From positions 1 through 64,000 of the forward strand of contig NZ_FOCE01000007.1 of NCBI RefSeq assembly GCF_900110025.1: a DNA stretch of 64,000 nucleotides. Direction: 5' to 3'. Below the pieces are notes generated by a model. The model saw only the letters and a program-made list of their open reading frames with translations. It had not been told where the DNA came from and ran no database searches. The first letter of the stretch is position 1; the number at the start of each line of letters is the position of its first letter. Shown in pieces: positions 28,103 through 36,995 of the stretch. Both the position numbers and the translations under genes were made by a program. This DNA comes from Gemmobacter aquatilis. Lineage in GTDB: Bacteria; Pseudomonadota; Alphaproteobacteria; Rhodobacterales; Rhodobacteraceae.

Positions 28103-30042
28103 GACGCACGCCGCGCGATACCGAGGAAAGCGCCCGCAAGATCCGCCGCCGCGCCCTGCTGATGGGTGGGGCGATGGCAGGATTCGTCGCCGTGCTGGGC
28201 GGGCGGATGCGCTATCTGCAGATCGACCAGGCGGATGAATTCCGGCTGCTGGCCGAGGAAAACCGCATCAACATCCGGCTGATTCCGCCGGCGCGCGGGT
28301 TGATTCTGGATCGCAACGGCAAGCTTATTGCCGGGAACGAGCAGAATTACCGCGTGGTGATCACCCGCGAGGCGGCGGGCGATGTGGAACTGGTGCTGAA
28401 GCGGCTGGCGACCATCGTGCCGCTGACAGAGGACGAGATCGGCAAGACGCTGAAAGAAGTGGAGCGGCGGTCGTCCTTCGTGCCGATCACCGTGGCGGAC
28501 CGGCTGAGCTGGGACGATTTCTCGAAGATCTCGATCAACGCGCCCACCCTGCCCGGCGTCACCCCCGAGGTGGGGTTGAGCCGGGTCTATCCGCTGGACA
28601 GCGATTTCGCGCATGTGGTGGGCTATGTCGGCCCGGTGTCGGAAAAGGATCTGGCGGGGATCGAAAATCCCGATCCGGTGTTGCAGATCCCCAAGTTCCA
28701 GATCGGCAAGATCGGGGTTGAACGCTGGCAGGAAGATGTGCTGCGCGGCCATGCCGGGCAGAAGCGCATCGAGGTGAACCATGTCGGCCGCGTCATGCGC
28801 GAGCTGGAGCGGCAGGAGGGCACGCCGGGCGCCAATATCCGGCTGACCATCGACGCCGATATCCAGAATTTCGCGCAGGTCCGGCTGGGCGAGGAGAGTG
28901 CGGCGGCGGTGGCGATGGATGTGCAGAATGGCGACATTCTGGCCATCGCCTCGGCGCCCTCGTTCGACCCGAACCTGTTCGTGCGCGGCATCAGCCAGGC
29001 CGATTATTCGGTGCTGATGGAGAATGACCACCGCCCGCTGGCCAACAAGGCGGTGCAGGGCGCCTATCCGCCGGGATCGACCTTCAAGATGGTCACCGGG
29101 CTGGCGGCGCTGGCAGCGGGGGCGATCACGCCGCAGACCTCTGTCTATTGCCCGGGGCATTACGAGGTGGGCACGCGGCGCTTTCACTGCTGGAAGCGCG
29201 GCGGGCATGGCACCGTGGCGCTGAATGACGCGCTGGGGCAAAGCTGCGACGTGTATTTCTATGACATCGCGCAGCGGGTGGGCATCGACAAGATCGCCGA
29301 GATGGGCCGGTTGCTGGGGCTGGGGCAGCGCCATGCGCTGCCGATGTCGGCGATCACCGACGGGGTGATGCCGGACAAGGCGTGGAAGCAACAGCGCTAT
29401 GGCCAGGACTGGCGGGTGGGGGACACGATCAACGCCTCGATCGGGCAAGGCTATGTGCTGGCCTCGCCGCTGCAACTGGCGGTGATGGCGGCGCGGATTG
29501 CCAGCGGGCGGGCGGTGGAGCCGCGGCTGATCCATATGGTGGACAATACGCCGGTGGCGGTGGCCGAGGCGGCGGTGCTGCCGGTGGAACCGGGGTTCCT
29601 CGATGGCGTGCGGCGCGGCATGTACGAGGTGATGAACGGCGCGCGGGGCACGGCGAAATCGTCGCGCATCGCCGATGACAGCCTGTTGATGGCGGGCAAG
29701 ACCGGCACGGCGCAGGTGCGCAACATCTCCACCGCCGAACGCGCCTCGGGCGTGGTGTCGAACGACCAGTTGCCCTGGGAGCGGCGCGACCATGCGCTGT
29801 TCGTCTGCTATGCGCCCTATGACAATCCGCGCGTGGCGGTGTCGGTGGTGGTGGAACATGGCGGCGGCGGGTCAACCGTGGCGGCGCCGATCGCGCGGGA
29901 TATCCTGCTGCGCTGCCTGACCGGCGGCATCCCGCCGCTGAGCGCCTATCCGGCGGCGCAGCGCGGGCGGATCGAGACGCAGTTCAAGGAAATGAAGCTG
30001 CGCGACACGGGCGAAGCGGCCCCCGTCAAATCGCGCGCGTGA
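28099..30042 (+). CDS. mrdA: Penicillin-binding protein 2
   Basis: This 647-residue transpeptidase crosslinks peptidoglycan during cell elongation. It has one N-terminal membrane anchor (about 18-36), a dimerisation domain and a penicillin-binding domain. The active-site Ser is in PPGSTFKMV (SxxK), the second motif is SCD in GQSCDVYFYD, and KTG is in MAGKTGTAQV. Its ATG overlaps mreD by four bases and rodA follows seven bases after its stop. RodA is its polymerase partner. Confidence 0.97.
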   Translation: MRRTPRDTEESARKIRRRALLMGGAMAGFVAVLGGRMRYLQIDQADEFRLLAEENRINIRLIPPARGLILDRNGKLIAGNEQNYRVVITREAAGDVELVLKRLATIVPLTEDEIGKTLKEVERRSSFVPITVADRLSWDDFSKISINAPTLPGVTPEVGLSRVYPLDSDFAHVVGYVGPVSEKDLAGIENPDPVLQIPKFQIGKIGVERWQEDVLRGHAGQKRIEVNHVGRVMRELERQEGTPGANIRLTIDADIQNFAQVRLGEESAAAVAMDVQNGDILAIASAPSFDPNLFVRGISQADYSVLMENDHRPLANKAVQGAYPPGSTFKMVTGLAALAAGAITPQTSVYCPGHYEVGTRRFHCWKRGGHGTVALNDALGQSCDVYFYDIAQRVGIDKIAEMGRLLGLGQRHALPMSAITDGVMPDKAWKQQRYGQDWRVGDTINASIGQGYVLASPLQLAVMAARIASGRAVEPRLIHMVDNTPVAVAEAAVLPVEPGFLDGVRRGMYEVMNGARGTAKSSRIADDSLLMAGKTGTAQVRNISTAERASGVVSNDQLPWERRDHALFVCYAPYDNPRVAVSVVVEHGGGGSTVAAPIARDILLRCLTGGIPPLSAYPAAQRGRIETQFKEMKLRDTGEAAPVKSRA

Positions 30043-30049
30043 GGCCGGC

Positions 30050-31189
30050 ATGAGCTTTCTGGAATATCGCATCAAGACCGCGCCGACCGGGCTGCGCAAG
30101 GTGCTGCATCTGAACTGGCCGCTGGTGCTGCTGATCACCGCCGTCTCGTCGGTGGGGTTCCTGATGCTCTATTCGATTTCGGGCGGCCGGATCGAGGTCT
30201 GGGCCGAGCCGCAGATGAAGCGCTTCGGCGTGGGCATGGCGCTGATGTTCATCGTGGCCTTCACGCCGATCTGGTTCTGGCGCAACATGTCGGTGCTGGC
30301 CTATCTGGTGTCCCTGGCGCTGCTGCTGGTGGTGGAGTTCTTCGGGCGCGTCGGCATGGGGGCGCAGCGCTGGATCGAGCTTGGGCCGCTGGTCTTGCAG
30401 CCGTCCGAGATGATGAAGTTCACGCTGGTGATGATGCTGGCGGCCTATTACGACTGGCTGGACCCGAAGAAAGTGTCGCGCCCGCTGTGGGTGCTGCTGC
30501 CGGTGGTGCTGACGGTGGTGCCGACGATCCTCGTGCTGATGCAGCCGAACCTTGGCACCTCGATCATGCTGCTGCTGGCGGGGGCGGCGGTGATGTTCTG
30601 CGCCGGGGTCAGCTTCTGGTATTTCGCGGGGGTGGCGGGGCTGGCGGGCAGCGCGATCTTCGGGGTGTTCTATTTCCGCGGCACGCCCTGGCAGTTCCTG
30701 CATGATTACCAGTATCGCCGGATCGACACCTTCCTTGACCCCACGGCGGACCCGCTGGGGGCGGGCTACAACATCATTCAGGCCCAGATCGCGCTGGGAT
30801 CGGGGGGCTGGGCCGGCAAGGGGTTCATGCAGGGCACGCAGTCGCGGCTGAACTTCCTGCCGGAAAAGCATACCGACTTCATCTTCACCACGCTGGCCGA
30901 GGAATTCGGGTTCGTGGGGGCGTTCTCCTTGCTGGCGCTGTATGCCGGGATCATCGCCTTCTGCGTGATTTCGGCGCTGCAGAACCGCGACCGCTATTCA
31001 CAACTGCTGATCCTCGGCGTCGCCGCCAACCTGTTCTTCTATATCGCGGTGAACCTGTCGATGGTGATGGGCATGGCGCCGGTGGTGGGGGTGCCGCTGC
31101 CCTTGCTGTCTTACGGCGGCTCGGCCATGCTGGTGCTGCTGGTGGGCTTCGGGCTGGTGCAAAGCGCCCATGTGCATCGCCCGCGCTGA
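30050..31189 (+). CDS. rodA: Rod-complex peptidoglycan polymerase RodA
   Basis: This 379-residue SEDS-family membrane glycosyltransferase polymerises lipid II and pairs with PBP2. About ten membrane helices are visible. The conserved SEDS loops GAQRWIELGPLVLQPSEMMK and LNFLPEKHTDFIFTTLAEE are present, as is PLLSYGGSAML near the end. It is the last gene of the mre operon; after its stop comes an inverted pair of the dispersed tail motif that may end the transcript. Confidence 0.97.
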   Translation: MSFLEYRIKTAPTGLRKVLHLNWPLVLLITAVSSVGFLMLYSISGGRIEVWAEPQMKRFGVGMALMFIVAFTPIWFWRNMSVLAYLVSLALLLVVEFFGRVGMGAQRWIELGPLVLQPSEMMKFTLVMMLAAYYDWLDPKKVSRPLWVLLPVVLTVVPTILVLMQPNLGTSIMLLLAGAAVMFCAGVSFWYFAGVAGLAGSAIFGVFYFRGTPWQFLHDYQYRRIDTFLDPTADPLGAGYNIIQAQIALGSGGWAGKGFMQGTQSRLNFLPEKHTDFIFTTLAEEFGFVGAFSLLALYAGIIAFCVISALQNRDRYSQLLILGVAANLFFYIAVNLSMVMGMAPVVGVPLPLLSYGGSAMLVLLVGFGLVQSAHVHRPR

Positions 31190-31206
31190 GCGGCGCAAGA
31201 AAGAAT

Positions 31207-31268
31207 GAGTATTTGGGCCAGGGTGAATAGGCAAACCGCGTCCTTTTCATCCTGGCAAAAATACTCAA
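31207..31268. repeat. Inverted pair of the dispersed tail motif (copies C and D)
   Basis: Copy C (31207-31228) reads TGAGTATTTGGGCCAGGGTG and begins 18 bases after the rodA stop. Copy D (31247-31268) is its inverted partner, TTCATCCTGGCAAAAATACT. Together they can form a 20-bp imperfect stem with an 18-base loop followed by AAAAAAAG on the plus strand. No GC hairpins accompany them. The structure would suit a rodA terminator. Confidence 0.75.
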
Positions 31269-31316
31269 AAAAAGCGGGCCGGGCCGGGGGCGCCGGTGGC
31301 AGTGAGGGAACAACAG

Positions 31317-32243
31317 ATGACAGTCGTGCTGTTTGCGGCGGGGGCGGCGCTTTGGCCGGAATATGAGGCGCCGCTGCGGCGGGCGCTGGCCGAGGCCGGG
31401 CTGGCGGTGGATCTGGTCTGCGCGGCGGCACCGGAGGCGGTGGATTACATCATCTATGCGCCGGGCAGCCCCGTGCAGGATTTCACGCCCTACACCCGCT
31501 GCAAGGCGGTGCTGAACCTCTGGGCGGGGGTGGAGCGGATCGTGGGCAATGCGACGCTGGTGCAGCCGCTGTGCCGGATGGTCGATCCGGGGCTGACCGA
31601 GGGCATGGTGGAATATGTGGTGGGGCATGTGCTGCGCCATCATCTGGGGATGGATCGTTATATTCTGGGCGCCAAAGGCTGGGAGCAGATCGTGCCGCCC
31701 CTGGCGCGCGAGCGTCGGGTGGCGGTGCTGGGTCTGGGCGCATTGGGGCTGGCCTGCGCGCGGGCGCTGGCGGCACTGAATTTCGCGGTGGAGGGCTGGA
31801 GCCGCAGCGCAAAGCCGGGGCTGGGGATTGCTGCGGCGCATGGTGACGCGGGGCTGGAGGCGGTGTTGCGCCGGGCCGAGATCGTGGTGACGTTGTTGCC
31901 GAAGACGGCAGAGACGGAAAACCTGCTGGATGCGCGGCGGCTGGGCTGGTTGCCGGAGGGCGCGGTGATCATCAATCCGGGGCGCGGCGCGCTGATCGAC
32001 GATGACGCCTTGCTGGCGGCGCTGGAGGCCGGGCGGCTGGGCCATGCGACGCTGGATGTGTTCCGGGTGGAGCCCTTGCCCGAGGATCATCCGTTCCGCG
32101 CCCATCCGCGCGTGACGGTGACGCCGCATATCGCCGCCGACACGCGGGCCAGTTCGGCGGCGCGGGTGGTGGTGGAGAATATCCGCCGGGGCGAGGCGGG
32201 TCTGCCGCTGCTGCATGTGGTGGACCGCGCGCGGGGCTATTGA
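31317..32243 (+). CDS. ghrA: Glyoxylate/hydroxypyruvate reductase A-type dehydrogenase
   Basis: This 308-residue D-2-hydroxyacid dehydrogenase reduces glyoxylate or hydroxypyruvate with NAD(P)H. The nucleotide fold shows VLGLGALGLACARAL. Catalytic Arg lies in NPGRGALIDDDA and His in VTPHIAADTRASSAA, where an acidic Glu partner is in RVEPLPEDHPF. The short form and N-terminus match GhrA rather than GyaR. The ATG at 31317 follows GAGGGA. It stands alone after the rod operon. Confidence 0.9.
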   Translation: MTVVLFAAGAALWPEYEAPLRRALAEAGLAVDLVCAAAPEAVDYIIYAPGSPVQDFTPYTRCKAVLNLWAGVERIVGNATLVQPLCRMVDPGLTEGMVEYVVGHVLRHHLGMDRYILGAKGWEQIVPPLARERRVAVLGLGALGLACARALAALNFAVEGWSRSAKPGLGIAAAHGDAGLEAVLRRAEIVVTLLPKTAETENLLDARRLGWLPEGAVIINPGRGALIDDDALLAALEAGRLGHATLDVFRVEPLPEDHPFRAHPRVTVTPHIAADTRASSAARVVVENIRRGEAGLPLLHVVDRARGY

Positions 32244-32327
32244 ACGCGGCGCGGCGTGGGCCTAGATTGGCGCTGCGCAGGGTGCGCTGATGGAGCTTTG
32301 ATGCCGGAGATTGTGGGAAACCTCTGA

Positions 32328-32349
32328 GCCCCTCGGGGAATTGAGGGGC
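32328..32349. terminator. Hairpin between ghrA and yjhX
   Basis: GCCCCTC (32328-32334) pairs with GAGGGGC (32343-32349) around eight bases. No T-run follows. It may attenuate the ghrA transcript. The rest of the 174-base gap shows nothing clear. Confidence 0.4.
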
Positions 32350-32417
32350 AAGGACTGACGGGCCGGGCCGCGGCATGCGGGCGGGCGCGTGGTTTTGCAT
32401 ATCCACAGGCATCTTCC

Positions 32418-32675
32418 ATGAATATCTCCAGACTTGAACAGCGGGTGCTTCATGCGCTCGCCCAAGGCGGTTGCATCCGCCACGAACGCGGCGCCGGGCG
32501 CCGGATCGCAGAGGTGTTGTGCGTCACGCGCGACGGGCTGATTCTGGCCGATTGCACGCTGGCGCTGTTTCACACGCTGCGGCGCAAGCGGCTGATCGGA
32601 TCGGAACAGGGCGCGCCCTATCGCATCACGCGGTTGGGCCGGATTTCGGTGCGGTCACAACCCGACAACCGCTGA
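32418..32675 (+). CDS. yjhX: YjhX/UPF0386 family protein
   Basis: This 85-residue protein matches the YjhX family along its whole length, with [35 protein letters not shown] and [13 protein letters not shown]. The fold is probably a winged helix. In E. coli yjhX has been reported as a toxin of a toxin-antitoxin pair, but no partner (YjhQ-like acetyltransferase) is adjacent here. It may simply be a small DNA-binding protein. The start is fixed by homology. Confidence 0.85.
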   Translation: MNISRLEQRVLHALAQGGCIRHERGAGRRIAEVLCVTRDGLILADCTLALFHTLRRKRLIGSEQGAPYRITRLGRISVRSQPDNR

Positions 32676-32737
32676 CGCGGACGGGACAGACGCCCCCTGC
32701 CCTGCCCGCCATGGTGGCGGCGCGCGGCAGGGGGCGG

Positions 32738-33631
32738 ATGATGCGATACGGAACGGGTGTGGCGTTGGTGGTGCTGGCCGGGGTGGTCTGGTCGGTGCAG
32801 GGGCTGATCGTGCGCAACATCGCCGAGGCGGGCACCTGGGCGGTGCTGTTCTGGCGGTCGCTGGGCATGGTGCCGGTGTTGGTGGCCTTTATCGGCTGGC
32901 GGTCGGGCGGTCGGGTGATCGCGGCGATGCGGGCGGCGGGGCTGACCGGGGTGCTGGGCGGGCTGGCGCTGGTCTTTGCCTTTGGTGGCGCGATCTATGC
33001 CTTGCAGACCACGACCGTCGCCATGGCGGTGTTCCTGTTTTCCGCCTCGCCCTTTGCGGCGGCGGTGCTGGGCTGGCTGGTGCTGCGCGAGCCGGTGCGC
33101 GGCGCCACCTGGGGGGCAATCGGGCTGGCGGCCTTTGGCATCCTGTTGATGGTGCGCGAAGGGCTGGCGATGGGGGCGATGGCGGGCAATGTCGCGGCGC
33201 TGCTGTCGGGACTGGGCTTTGCCGGGTTCACCGTGACGCTGCGCTGGGGCAAGCTGGCCGACATGATGCCTGCCGCCGTCTGGGGCGGGGTGTTTTCGGC
33301 GGCGAGCAGTGCGCTGGTGGTGCTGGCACTGCCGGGCGAGACGCTGGCCGCCCCGGTGCCTGATATTGCGCTGTCGATCGCCATGGGGGCGGTGACGCTG
33401 GCCGGGGGCATGGTGCTGTATACGCTGGGCAGCCGGGTGTTGCCTGCGGCGGAGTTGACGCTGCTGAGCCTGATCGAGGTGATGCTGGCGCCGGTCTGGG
33501 TCTGGCTGGCGCTGGACGAGGTGGCAAGCCGGGGCACGCTGATCGGTGGTGCGGTGCTGATGGCAGCGGTACTGGTCAATGCCGGGTCGGGGATGATGCG
33601 GCGCAAGTCCCCGGCGGCAGGGCTGACCTGA
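32738..33631 (+). CDS. DMT-superfamily (EamA) transporter
   Basis: This roughly 297-residue inner-membrane protein has ten hydrophobic segments in two EamA repeats. The first begins LAGVVWSVQGLIVRNIAEAG and the second is near GFTVTLRWGKLADMMPAAVW. The family exports metabolites such as amino acids or drugs; the substrate is unknown. Start is one of two adjacent ATGs (32738, 32741) after AGGGGG. It follows yjhX by about 60 bases and may be cotranscribed. Confidence 0.88.
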   Translation: MMRYGTGVALVVLAGVVWSVQGLIVRNIAEAGTWAVLFWRSLGMVPVLVAFIGWRSGGRVIAAMRAAGLTGVLGGLALVFAFGGAIYALQTTTVAMAVFLFSASPFAAAVLGWLVLREPVRGATWGAIGLAAFGILLMVREGLAMGAMAGNVAALLSGLGFAGFTVTLRWGKLADMMPAAVWGGVFSAASSALVVLALPGETLAAPVPDIALSIAMGAVTLAGGMVLYTLGSRVLPAAELTLLSLIEVMLAPVWVWLALDEVASRGTLIGGAVLMAAVLVNAGSGMMRRKSPAAGLT

Positions 33632-33737
33632 CGCCGGTTCTGGCCTGCGCGGCCACTCGGCGCACGCATGGCTGCCCGAGATTGTATCGCAGGCTGAATC
33701 GGGCCATGCTGGTGGCGTGAAGATGCAGGAGAGCGCT

Positions 33738-34595
33738 ATGGTCGAGGTCACGCTGCGGCTGAACAGCCCCGGATTTCATTTTGATGTCCGCCAGATCAAT
33801 CTGAGCGAAGCCCATTTTCAGAGCGATGCGGTGTCGCTGACGGACCGGACCGGCGAGACCTTGGGGCCGGTGGATCTGGCCGGAGTTCTGGAATGGTCTT
33901 TCGTTGCGTCGGACAGTCTGACGCGCCAAGGGCTGTGGAATGTGCAGGACTTCGTGTTCGGCCCGGGCAATACGCTTGCCGGGGGCACGATCACCGAGTT
34001 TCTGACCCTGCGCCAGATCGGTGCCGCGCCGGTGACCGTGGTGGACATGGTGATGCGCGGGCTGTCGATTTCGGCGGTGGCGTTTCAGGCGGCGATCGAC
34101 ACGGTGGATGATCCGCTGGACGACCGGGCGCTGTTTGCGGCGGCTCTGGCCGGGGATGATGTGATCCGGCTGGGCGACCACAATGACCGTTTTGCCGGGA
34201 TGGGCGGGGATGACTATCTGCGCGGGCATGGTGGCACGGATCGCCTGTTCGGCGGCGCAGGCGCCGATCTGCTGGTGGGCGACGGCGGCAATGACGTGCT
34301 GAAGGGTGGCAAAGGGTATGACCTGTTCGACGGCGGCGCCGGGGCAGATGTGATCGTGACCGGCGCCGGGCGTGACGATGTGCTGCTGTGGGCCGATAGC
34401 GGCTGGGATGTTGTGACCGATTTCACAGATCAGCGCGACCAGATCAGGATGGACATCCGCCGCGCGGATTTCGGTGATGTCCACATCGCAGACGGGGCCG
34501 AGGGCGCTGTCATCAGCTATGGCGCGGCGCAGCTGACGCTGCTGGGGGTTGATGCCGACCGTATCGACATACACGACTTCTTCTTCATCGGCTGA
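33738..34595 (+). CDS. RTX calcium-binding repeat protein
   Basis: This 285-residue protein has no signal peptide, as expected for type I secretion. The N-terminal 140 residues are unrecognised and beta-rich. Residues about 150-230 carry RTX nonapeptides of the form GGxGxDxLxG (GGDDYLRGHGGTDRLFGGAG and following), which bind calcium outside the cell. The final 50 residues (VVTDFTDQRDQIRMD and on) resemble the C-terminal secretion region of such proteins. The ATG at 33738 has GGAGAG upstream. No type I exporter gene is adjacent. Its function is unknown. Confidence 0.85.
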   Translation: MVEVTLRLNSPGFHFDVRQINLSEAHFQSDAVSLTDRTGETLGPVDLAGVLEWSFVASDSLTRQGLWNVQDFVFGPGNTLAGGTITEFLTLRQIGAAPVTVVDMVMRGLSISAVAFQAAIDTVDDPLDDRALFAAALAGDDVIRLGDHNDRFAGMGGDDYLRGHGGTDRLFGGAGADLLVGDGGNDVLKGGKGYDLFDGGAGADVIVTGAGRDDVLLWADSGWDVVTDFTDQRDQIRMDIRRADFGDVHIADGAEGAVISYGAAQLTLLGVDADRIDIHDFFFIG

Positions 34596-34624
34596 GCGTC
34601 TGGCGCGGCCGTGCCGCCGAAGGG

Positions 34625-35494
34625 TCAGCGCGCCCGGCGGAAGAAGCGCGAGCGGTCATACAGCGCCTCCAGCCGTTTCAGGCGGCCTTCGGTCTGATCC
34701 CATGTCAGGGTCTGCACCGAGGCGAGCAGGGTTTCCACCAGAACCGAGATCGACACCGTGCTGTCCCAGGCGCTTGGCGCCTCGATATGGCAGGCCAGGG
34801 TGTGGCGGGCATGGGCGGCGGCGGGGCTGACCCAGCGGTCGGTGAGCAGGATGACCTCGGCCCCCTGTTCCACCGCCAGTTCCACCAGTTGCAGGACAGA
34901 GTTTTCATAGCGGCGGATGTCGAACACCAGCAGCACATCGCCGCGCTGCATGTCCAGCAGCGCGGGCGGCCAGGTGTTGGACAGGCCCGACAGCAGCGTG
35001 ACCGAGGGGCGGACCACCTTCATCAGCGTCACGAAGTAATCGGCCAGCGCATGGGTGATGCGCCCGCCCATGGCAAAGACCGCGCGGTTGCGGTCGGCCA
35101 GCAGGGCGGCGGCGGCGTCGAACTCGGCATGGTCGATCTGGCCCAGCGTGGCTTGCAGGTTGGACACCACGGCATCGGCGAAACGGTTGAGGATATGGGT
35201 ATCGGGCACGCCCCCGGCCCAACGGTCATGCTTGGCAAGCGGCGAGACGAGCATCGCCTCCACCTCGCCGCGCAGGGCGTTCTGGTAATCGGGGTAGCCC
35301 TTGTAGCCCAGCTTCTGGCACAGGCGCACGACGGTGGGGGTGGAGACTTCGGCCGCCTTGGCCAGCGCGGTGATCGAGCCCAGCGCGGCGACGGGGAAGT
35401 TTTTCAGGATATGAGTGGCAAGCTGCCGTTCGGCCCGCGTCAGATCAGGCAGCGCGCTGCGCATGATGTCTTCGATGGTCAGTTCCACACCCAT
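34625..35494 (-). CDS. RpiR/MurR-family transcriptional regulator
   Basis: This 289-residue regulator has an N-terminal helix-turn-helix (about 1-80, with AKAAEVSTPTVVRLCQKLGY) and a C-terminal SIS domain (about 115-260) that usually binds a phosphosugar, though in Rhodobacteraceae relatives often control amino-acid or amine catabolism. The ATG at 35494 follows AAAGGGGG. It is divergent from the amidohydrolase-TRAP-ligase cluster and probably controls it. A possible operator lies at 35582-35594. Confidence 0.9.
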   Translation of the reverse strand: MGVELTIEDIMRSALPDLTRAERQLATHILKNFPVAALGSITALAKAAEVSTPTVVRLCQKLGYKGYPDYQNALRGEVEAMLVSPLAKHDRWAGGVPDTHILNRFADAVVSNLQATLGQIDHAEFDAAAALLADRNRAVFAMGGRITHALADYFVTLMKVVRPSVTLLSGLSNTWPPALLDMQRGDVLLVFDIRRYENSVLQLVELAVEQGAEVILLTDRWVSPAAAHARHTLACHIEAPSAWDSTVSISVLVETLLASVQTLTWDQTEGRLKRLEALYDRSRFFRRAR

Positions 35495-35520
35495 CGCGCC
35501 CCCTTTGCGCTGCGTTCTGC

Positions 35521-35548
35521 GGCCAGTCTGCACCGGCCAGTCTGCACC
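35521..35548. repeat. Tandem 14-bp duplication
   Basis: GGCCAGTCTGCACC occurs twice in direct succession in the divergent region between the RpiR gene and the amidohydrolase gene. It may be a recent slippage event or two operator units. Confidence 0.7.
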
Positions 35549-35581
35549 GGATCGGAAAACTTTGTAACAGAAAATCAGCAG

Positions 35582-35597
35582 AAGAAAAATTCTTGAC
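35582..35597. promoter_or_regulatory. RpiR operator candidate overlapping a -35 box
   Basis: AAGAAAAATTCTT is a 5-bp-arm palindrome in AT-rich DNA, directly followed by TTGACA (35592-35597), a good -35 element reading toward the amidohydrolase gene. No strong -10 box is found 17 bases on. Overlap of operator and -35 would suit repression by the divergent RpiR protein. Confidence 0.45.
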
Positions 35598-35651
35598 AGA
35601 GACCGGGGCGACGGTGGACGCTGGGCAGGTCAACAGGGAAGACTCGCAGCA

Positions 35652-36437
35652 ATGACTGCACCGGAACCGGATCAGAACGGGCTGTTTCAGCCCGTTATCG
35701 AGATATGCGCGACGGGCGGGGATGTGATCCTGGTCTGCGAGCATGCGTGCAACGCCTTTCCCGCGCCCTGGGGCGACCTGGGGCTGAGCGGCGCCGAACG
35801 GCAGGCGCATATCGCCTGGGATCCGGGCGCGCTGGGGCTGATGCGCGGGCTGGCGCGGCGGCTGGGGGCAACCACGGTTCATGCGACGGTCAGCCGGTTG
35901 ATCTATGATTGCAACCGCGCGCCCGACATGGCCGGGGCGATGCCCGCGCGGTCGGAAACCTTTGCCGTGCCGGGCAATGCCGCGATCAGCGCGGCGGAAC
36001 GGGCGGCGCGGACGGCGGCGATCTATGTGCCGTTCCACGCCGGGCTTCATGCGCTGATCGTGCAGCGGATCGCGCTGGGGCGGCGGCCGGTGGTGATCAC
36101 CATCCACAGCTTTACCCCGGTCTATTTCGGGCAGCGGCGCGATGTGGAATTCGGCGTGATCCATGATGCCGACCCGGCGCTGGCCCGGACGATTCTGGCC
36201 GAGGCGGAGGCGCGCGGCGGTCTGGTCTGCGGGCTGAACGCCCCCTATTCGGCGGCGGATGATGTGACCCATACGCTGCGCCTGCAGGCCACGCCTTACG
36301 GGCTGGCCAATGCCATGCTGGAGATCCGCAACGATCTGATCGCCAGCCCCGCGGCAGAGGAGGCGATGGCCGAACGGCTGGCCCCTGCCCTTTCCGCGGC
36401 GATTGCCGCTTTGACCGCAACCGCAAAGGCAGGGTGA
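35652..36437 (+). CDS. N-formylglutamate amidohydrolase family protein
   Basis: This 261-residue cytoplasmic enzyme belongs to the family of HutG-type N-formylglutamate deformylases, which release glutamate from N-acylated glutamate. Motifs include ILVCEHACNAFP near the N-terminus (a metal-binding region), DCNRAPDM and VITIHSFTPVYFG. No other histidine-degradation gene is present, and the gene heads a TRAP and glutamate-ligase cluster three bases before dctQ. It therefore more likely trims a glutamyl intermediate than formylglutamate, which is inference. Confidence 0.88.
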   Translation: MTAPEPDQNGLFQPVIEICATGGDVILVCEHACNAFPAPWGDLGLSGAERQAHIAWDPGALGLMRGLARRLGATTVHATVSRLIYDCNRAPDMAGAMPARSETFAVPGNAAISAAERAARTAAIYVPFHAGLHALIVQRIALGRRPVVITIHSFTPVYFGQRRDVEFGVIHDADPALARTILAEAEARGGLVCGLNAPYSAADDVTHTLRLQATPYGLANAMLEIRNDLIASPAAEEAMAERLAPALSAAIAALTATAKAG

Positions 36438-36440
36438 CAG

Positions 36441-36995
36441 ATGCCGCGATGGAGTGTTGCTTTCGTCAGGATCGTGGACCGGATGAATTACGGGGTCGGG
36501 CGGTTCGCCATGTACCTGTTGTTCGTGCTGATGGGCATCCTGATGTGGTCCACCATTTCCAAGGTGGCGTTCACGCCGTCTTACTGGACGCTGGAAATGG
36601 CGCAGTTCGCCATGGTCGCCTATTACATTCTGGGCGGGCCTTATTCGATGCAACTGGCCAGCCATGTGCGCATGGATCTGGCCTATGCGAAATGGAGCGC
36701 GCGCAAGCGGGCCTGGGTGGATGCCTTCACCATTTTCGCGCTGATCGTCTATCTGGGGGTGATGCTGTGGGGGGCGCTTGACAGCCTTGGCTATTCGCTG
36801 GGCCTGACCTGGGAGGGCGGGGTGCCGCAGATCGGGCGGCTGGAACGCTCGCCCACCGCGTGGCGGCCCTACATGTGGCCGATCAAGAGCATCCTCTGCG
36901 TGGGGTTCCTGCTGATGCTGCTGCAATCCATCGCCTATTTCATTCGTGACATCGCCACCCTGCGCGGTGCGCCCATCCCCGGAGGCGACATCTGA
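36441..36995 (+). CDS. dctQ: TRAP transporter small permease (DctQ)
   Basis: This 184-residue inner-membrane protein with four hydrophobic segments is the small subunit of a tripartite ATP-independent periplasmic transporter. It overlaps the large permease by one base (TGATG). It stabilises the DctM subunit and the periplasmic receptor. Assignment rests on size, topology and position. The N-terminal cytoplasmic segment VDRMNYGVGRF is somewhat longer than usual. Confidence 0.9.
   Translation: MPRWSVAFVRIVDRMNYGVGRFAMYLLFVLMGILMWSTISKVAFTPSYWTLEMAQFAMVAYYILGGPYSMQLASHVRMDLAYAKWSARKRAWVDAFTIFALIVYLGVMLWGALDSLGYSLGLTWEGGVPQIGRLERSPTAWRPYMWPIKSILCVGFLLMLLQSIAYFIRDIATLRGAPIPGGDI

Noticed and set aside
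32418-32675. A toxin-antitoxin module around yjhX
   Set aside because: No antitoxin or acetyltransferase partner is adjacent, and the next gene is a transporter, so only the family label is kept.
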